IMG/VR virus record: IMGVR_UViG_3300032360_000055
Location: 1 to 21,736 of that record
Length of the DNA stretch: 21,736 nt
Reading direction: 5' to 3' (one strand)
DNA from: a virus
This document shows, in pieces, positions 18,207 to 21,736 of this stretch. Made by a program: the position numbers and the translations under genes. Positions within the stretch are counted from its first letter, which is position 1; every line of letters begins with the position of its first letter. The notes under the pieces were generated by a model that was not told the origin of the DNA, ran no database searches, and was given only the letters and a program-made list of their open reading frames with translations.

Positions 18207-18980
18207 TTAGAAATGCGATTCAGACCCTTTTGGTTTTTCCTCGCCATGTTTTGCTTGAACATTTCCTTTGGAAATGTTTTCAGAAAACGTTTTGGCTTGT
18301 TGATAGAGTGAACTATCACTGACTGGTCCTACCTTACTTACTTCCCAACCAAACCAAGTGCCCTTGTCATTAGACAATTGAGTTGTTTTTAGTCTGTAAA
18401 TATGGCTAAAAGATGCTGGAGTAAATAATCCATCTTTACCTTTTAGTTTTAAACCACTCATCATTGAGTTCCATTTTCTACTAATTTTTAATTGAGTAGA
18501 CTTCATAGAAATCAAGGCTGTTGAGGGACTATCTCCTAAGACAATCACAAAGTGTGATGCAGTTTTTTCGATGTAATTACCATTAGGTAATCTATCTTTA
18601 TAATTTGCATCTGCCTTTGTTTTTGACATGATGTCGGATGAAGATGGGTAGATGTTAATGGGTGCACCTAGACCTTCTCCTCTATCCTTCCATTCAAGAT
18701 ATTCAAGTTTATAAAAAGCTGGAATAACATTAATGCCTTCCGTCCCATCATATAACTCTCCAGTAACAGAATTGTAAATCATTCCTGCTTCTGCACCTTC
18801 CACATATTTACCATCCCTTTTATTTACTTCAGGAGATAATTGTGCAAGGATTTTTAAGAAAGGCAACGCTAAGTCTTGTTGACCTATACTGCCTAATCCT
18901 TTCCCCATGTCATCTTCAAACACATTGGCTGGAAGAGGAGCATCGGTTTTTTTTGTCATGGTTCCTTGTTCTTTGTTCAT
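18207..18980 (-). CDS. Replication-module protein, possible ssDNA-binding or recombination factor
   Basis: The 257-residue protein has no enzymatic motif. It has a disordered start, a conserved-looking segment (QQDLALPFLKILAQLSPEVN), then KYVEGAEAGMIYNSVTGELY and a beta-rich middle (INVIPAFYKLEYLEWKDRG, HFVIVLGDSPSTALISMKST). A polar tail ends in GSESHF. The strand-rich centre and terminal Phe would suit a ssDNA-binding function, and the position just ahead of primase supports a replication role, but this is inference. Two starts are possible: 18980 (AAGGA ten bases before) and 18959 (AAGGAACC just before). I remember this pattern from marine podovirus replication modules as an unnamed protein. 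Confidence 0.75.
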   Translation of the reverse strand: MNKEQGTMTKKTDAPLPANVFEDDMGKGLGSIGQQDLALPFLKILAQLSPEVNKRDGKYVEGAEAGMIYNSVTGELYDGTEGINVIPAFYKLEYLEWKDRGEGLGAPINIYPSSSDIMSKTKADANYKDRLPNGNYIEKTASHFVIVLGDSPSTALISMKSTQLKISRKWNSMMSGLKLKGKDGLFTPASFSHIYRLKTTQLSNDKGTWFGWEVSKVGPVSDSSLYQQAKTFSENISKGNVQAKHGEEKPKGSESHF

Positions 18981-18982
18981 GA

Positions 18983-19534
18983 TTATTTTTTCCTTGTTAT
19001 TTTTGTTCTGTTGCCCGTGAACAGGTTAAAAAGATCAGAGGGAATCTCTTGTCCAGATTCTAAACGCTCTCTGACCAATGCTTTAAGTGTCATAGGTTCA
19101 ACCTTTAATTTCTGGACAGGTTGATACCCTTGACCTTTTGCAAGGATCGCATATTGCGATGCCTTGGTGTCTTCGTCACGACCAAAAGCAACAGTAACCT
19201 CATTTTTAATAAGATCACCTAGGCCGTTATCTCGAAGCCATTTAAAAGCTTCTTCTCGTTTTGCAACGGGAATTGAAGCTCCGTAGACGGGTTTAACTTC
19301 AACCGAAGATCCGTCTGCGAGTTTTAATGTGGAGATGTTCATTTCCTGCATCATTGTAGGAATGATTTCTCCTGAAACTAATTCCACTTTTCTTTTAAGT
19401 TCTTTTAGTTCCGTTTCTTTGTTAGCTAATTCATCTTCTAGATTCGTTAGCTTAACTACTTGATCAGATAATTTATTAGATTCATTTACTGAATCCAAGT
19501 CCTTTCTCTGGTCTTTTTCAAAATCAATTGTCAT
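18983..19534 (-). CDS. Phage protein with N-terminal coiled coil, unknown function
   Basis: Residues 20-60 of 183 form a coiled coil (VVKLTNLEDELANKETELKE). Then comes a compact domain with STLKLADGSSVEVKPVYGAS and FKWLRDNGLGDLIKNEVTVA. The C-terminus has VEPMTLKALVRERLESGQEI, SDLFNLF and a basic end (RTKITRKK). The layout (coiled coil, small beta-hairpin domain, helical C-terminus) is a recurrent phage type usually next to ssDNA-binding and primase genes. It could be a Gam-like nuclease inhibitor or scaffold; no residue pattern proves either. It overlaps the 19524 gene by 11 bases and ends three bases before the next ATG. Confidence 0.75.
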   Translation of the reverse strand: MTIDFEKDQRKDLDSVNESNKLSDQVVKLTNLEDELANKETELKELKRKVELVSGEIIPTMMQEMNISTLKLADGSSVEVKPVYGASIPVAKREEAFKWLRDNGLGDLIKNEVTVAFGRDEDTKASQYAILAKGQGYQPVQKLKVEPMTLKALVRERLESGQEIPSDLFNLFTGNRTKITRKK

Positions 19535-19907
19535 CTATTTCTCCTTTCTCAAAAATGTTAATAGCAATGGAATAATAAACTTTATCTTGTTTATCCCATT
19601 TGAGTAATTGATATTTACCGTTAGTTATATCAGATACAATAGAACATGCTACTCCAATGATAGCCGGATCCCCGGTTAATAATAAGTAATCCGTTGTCTT
19701 ATAATCTTTTAAAAGATTACGAAGTTTAAATATTAATGGACCTGGCGAAAAGATTATTTGAGAAAACTCTGGTAATAAAAATTTAAATTTTCCATATTTA
19801 GATGCACTCATAATATTTATTTTAGGAGCCCCAGCTTTTGTGCCAGGTATTTCCTGTATAACATATACAATAGGCGAGTTTTCACCGCTTCCTAGTACAC
19901 TAAACAT
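19524..19907 (-). CDS. First gene of the replication operon, unknown function
   Basis: The 127-residue frame follows the promoter at 19935-19963 with a leader of about 20 bases containing AAAGGA. The pattern is beta-rich: MFSVLGSGENSPIVYVIQEI, APKINIMSASKYGKFKFLLP and TTDYLLLTGDPAIIGVACSI. It ends in an acidic tail (FEKGEIDDN). The NSPIVYVIQEI and GDPAIIG stretches look conserved and structural rather than catalytic. Being first in the operon it is expected to be expressed early. Function unknown. Confidence 0.75.
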   Translation of the reverse strand: MFSVLGSGENSPIVYVIQEIPGTKAGAPKINIMSASKYGKFKFLLPEFSQIIFSPGPLIFKLRNLLKDYKTTDYLLLTGDPAIIGVACSIVSDITNGKYQLLKWDKQDKVYYSIAINIFEKGEIDDN

Positions 19908-19925
19908 TTTATATCCTTTCTAACA

Positions 19926-19954
19926 TTGACAAATGTTATAGTTTATCCTATAAA
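19926..19954 (+). promoter_or_regulatory. Promoter for the SNF2-like helicase
   Basis: TTGACA (19926-19931), 17 bases, TATAAA (19949-19954). Start expected near 19961, leaving about 12 bases of leader with only AAGAAAG as ribosome site. It is interleaved with the divergent promoter at 19935-19963. Confidence 0.75.
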
Positions 19955-19963
19955 AGAAGTCAA
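19935..19963 (-). promoter_or_regulatory. Promoter for the replication operon
   Basis: Minus-strand TTGACT (19958-19963), 17 bases, TATAAC (19935-19940). The two divergent promoters share a central inverted repeat, TTATAG (19936-19941) and CTATAA (19948-19953). One regulator bound there could control both directions. Confidence 0.75.
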
Positions 19964-19972
19964 GAAAGAAAT

Positions 19973-21406
19973 ATGAATTATAAGTTTAAGACAAAGCCCT
20001 ATGAGCATCAGTTAAAAGCTTTAGAGGTTTCCTGGGAGAAAACCTATTTCGCATATTTTATGGAAATGGGTACCGGTAAATCAAAAGTTTTATTAGATAA
20101 TATAGCCATGCTGTATGATAATGGAAAAATTAATGGCGCTTTAATTGTGGCTCCTAAAGGAGTTGTAGGAACCTGGTATGATCAGGAAATACCAACCCAT
20201 CTTCCGGATCATATAGAAAATAAGGTAATATTATGGCAAGCAAATATTACTAAAGAACAATCTAGAAAATTAGGCACGTTATTTAAAACAGGGGAAGAAC
20301 TTCATATATTAATTATGAATGTAGAAGCTTTTTCAACTCAGAAAGGCAGAGATTTTGCCACTAAGTTTTTATCTTGTCATAATACTTTATTCGCGATTGA
20401 TGAAAGTACTACGATAAAAAATCCGGATGCAAAAAGAACTAAAAATATTTGTTCATTGGCTCCTCATGCTAAGTATAGAAGAATTCTTACAGGTTCTCCG
20501 GTTACTAAATCTCCCTTAGATCTCTATAAACAATGCGATTTTTTAGAGCCAGAATTATTGGGGCATACTTCTTATTATACATTTAGAACACGCTATGCAG
20601 TGATGAGAACAGCCAACTTTGGAGGACGCTCGGTTCAAATAGTAGTTGGGTATAGCCATCTTGAAGAATTGGCTGAAAAATTAAAAGCTTTTTCTTTCAG
20701 AGTATTGAAAGATGAGTGTTTAGATTTGCCGGCTAAAACTTATATGAAAAGAATTATTAAATTAACGCCTGAGCAAGAAAAAGTTTATAAACAAATGAAG
20801 CATTTAGCATTAGCTCAAATGGAGGGTAAGATGATGACTACTGCTACAGTTTTAACCCAGCTTATGAGACTCCAACAAATTAATTGTGGTCATTTCACTG
20901 CCGATGATGGAACTATTAAACCCATAAAAAATAATCGAATAACTGAACTGCTTGACACGTTGGAAGAGATACACGGAAAAGTTGTTATTTGGGCCCATTA
21001 CCAGTACGATGTAGAAACAATCGTAGAACATCTTAAAAAAGAATACGGAGATAATTCAGTAGTAACTTATTACGGAAAAACTCCTATGAATGAGCGTCAA
21101 GATAATATTCAAAAATTTCAGGATCTCGAAAGTTCTGTAAGGTTTTTAGTTGGAACAACTCAAACAGGTGGCTATGGAATAACACTGACGGCCGCATCTA
21201 CTATGATTTATTATTCTAATGGATATGATTTAGAGAAGCGCCAACAGTCGGAAGCGAGAATTGATAGAATCGGTCAACATTTCCCTATGACGTATATTGA
21301 TCTTATGGTAGAAGATACAATTGATGAAAGAATCGTTAAAGCTTTGAGAAAAAAAATAAATATTGCTACTAAGATCATGGGTGAAGAATTAAAATCATGG
21401 ATTTAA
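19973..21406 (+). CDS. SNF2-like superfamily 2 helicase/translocase
   Basis: The 477 residues carry the SNF2/Rad54-type motifs. YEHQLKAL is the Q-like start, MGTGKSK (32-38) is Walker A, and APKGVVGTW is motif Ia. DEST (143-146) stands in place of DEAH in motif II. Next are LTGSPVTKSP (motif III), VIWAHYQYD (IV), VGTTQTGGYGITLTAA (V) and SEARIDRIGQ (VI) with the arginine fingers. These proteins use ATP to move along double-stranded DNA, remodelling protein-DNA complexes or joints. The Ser-Thr end of motif II is unusual, but Asp and Glu are kept. It is transcribed divergently from the replication operon and overlaps the downstream oxygenase gene by ten bases. Confidence 0.9.
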   Translation: MNYKFKTKPYEHQLKALEVSWEKTYFAYFMEMGTGKSKVLLDNIAMLYDNGKINGALIVAPKGVVGTWYDQEIPTHLPDHIENKVILWQANITKEQSRKLGTLFKTGEELHILIMNVEAFSTQKGRDFATKFLSCHNTLFAIDESTTIKNPDAKRTKNICSLAPHAKYRRILTGSPVTKSPLDLYKQCDFLEPELLGHTSYYTFRTRYAVMRTANFGGRSVQIVVGYSHLEELAEKLKAFSFRVLKDECLDLPAKTYMKRIIKLTPEQEKVYKQMKHLALAQMEGKMMTTATVLTQLMRLQQINCGHFTADDGTIKPIKNNRITELLDTLEEIHGKVVIWAHYQYDVETIVEHLKKEYGDNSVVTYYGKTPMNERQDNIQKFQDLESSVRFLVGTTQTGGYGITLTAASTMIYYSNGYDLEKRQQSEARIDRIGQHFPMTYIDLMVEDTIDERIVKALRKKINIATKIMGEELKSWI

Positions 21407-21736
21407 AAGAATACATTTTACCGAAGAACAGCATGCTGGGGGGATGGTATATTCCTCACGGAATTTGCGATGATCTTATAACCTTGTTTAAAGAGAGTGA
21501 AGAATATCAGCAGCCGGGAGTTGTGGGTCCGCCTTTACGTATTAATCCCGATGAAAAAAGGTCTACAGAAGTTCCTATCCACCCTTCTTACGATAATCCG
21601 ACTATGGTGATATACAGAAGTCTTATAGGAAACATTATTCACCTATATGAAAAGAAATACCCTGAAGTTGAAGAATTTAGTAAATTTGGAATGGTCGAAT
21701 CTTGCCAAATTCAGCATTATAAGCCAGGAGAGGGAT
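21397..21736 (+). CDS. 2OG-Fe(II) oxygenase, prolyl-hydroxylase-like, cut by window end
   Basis: The ATG at 21397 lies inside the end of the helicase gene; 113 residues are visible. After LGGWYIPHGICDDLITLFKE the pattern DEKRSTEVPI and ESCQIQHYKPGEG matches the first half of phage prolyl-4-hydroxylase-like enzymes, where IQ-Y-x-PGEG leads directly to the HxD iron motif. That motif and the 2-oxoglutarate Arg lie beyond the window. It would hydroxylate a protein or small substrate using Fe(II), O2 and 2-oxoglutarate. Such genes are common in marine phages; the target here is unknown. Confidence 0.8.
   Translation, partial: MDLKEYILPKNSMLGGWYIPHGICDDLITLFKESEEYQQPGVVGPPLRINPDEKRSTEVPIHPSYDNPTMVIYRSLIGNIIHLYEKKYPEVEEFSKFGMVESCQIQHYKPGEG

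Overview
The window is a piece of a tailed-phage genome, most likely a lytic-type or temperate marine phage of an AT-rich marine bacterium. A Pelagibacter-like (SAR11) or similar alphaproteobacterial host is my inference; nothing in the window proves it. The evidence for a phage is a terminase small subunit, a family A DNA polymerase without a 5'-3' exonuclease, an AEP-type primase, two helicases, two PD-(D/E)XK nucleases, very tight gene packing with ATGA and TAATG overlaps, and many very small genes. No head, tail, portal or large-terminase gene lies in the window, so this is the early/replication plus accessory half.

Layout. 1-1894: small minus-strand genes in two transcription units, each with its own sigma70-like promoter. 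1960-3860: a plus-strand island of unusual composition. It holds a candidate structured RNA, small genes, a Cys-rich protein, three GGGTGGGCCC-centred hairpins and more than 20 copies of the 5-mer CAAGC. 3719-5159: a minus-strand nuclease and a small protein, a divergent terminase small subunit without its large partner, and a small basic protein. 5160-5443: a gene-free block with repeated TTGTATC half-sites, a candidate origin or operator array. 5444-9653: a minus-strand operon with a ribbon-helix-helix-like regulator, a small lipoprotein, a free-standing LAGLIDADG endonuclease, a SET-domain protein, a flavin-dependent halogenase, three tiny peptides and a RecB/Cas4-like exonuclease. 9728-10625: two convergent small secreted proteins and two small cytoplasmic ones. 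10671-19907: a long minus-strand replication operon. From its promoter it runs through three conserved unknown or accessory proteins, AEP primase, UvrD-like helicase, a DUF3310 protein, DNA polymerase A (Leu at the position equivalent to E. coli 762), and then a tail of small membrane, lipoprotein, zinc-ribbon and metal-binding genes. 19973-21736: plus-strand SNF2-like helicase followed by a 2OG-Fe(II) oxygenase cut by the window end.

How it works together. Most transcription units start from near-consensus TTGAC(A/T)-16/17-TATAAT-like promoters. Several of these form divergent overlapping pairs (4349-4381, 9672-9720, 19926-19963). Several carry the 12-mer TGGGATATTATA or a close variant over the -10 box, which suggests a common regulator. 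The initiation codon often lies within a few bases of the predicted transcription start, implying leaderless mRNAs. The most interesting items are the halogenase/SET operon, the shared operator-like motif, the structured 2045-2241 region, the CAAGC/hairpin island and a probable +1 frameshift joining two reading frames at 11577-11580. All names rest on reading motifs by eye; no database search was possible.
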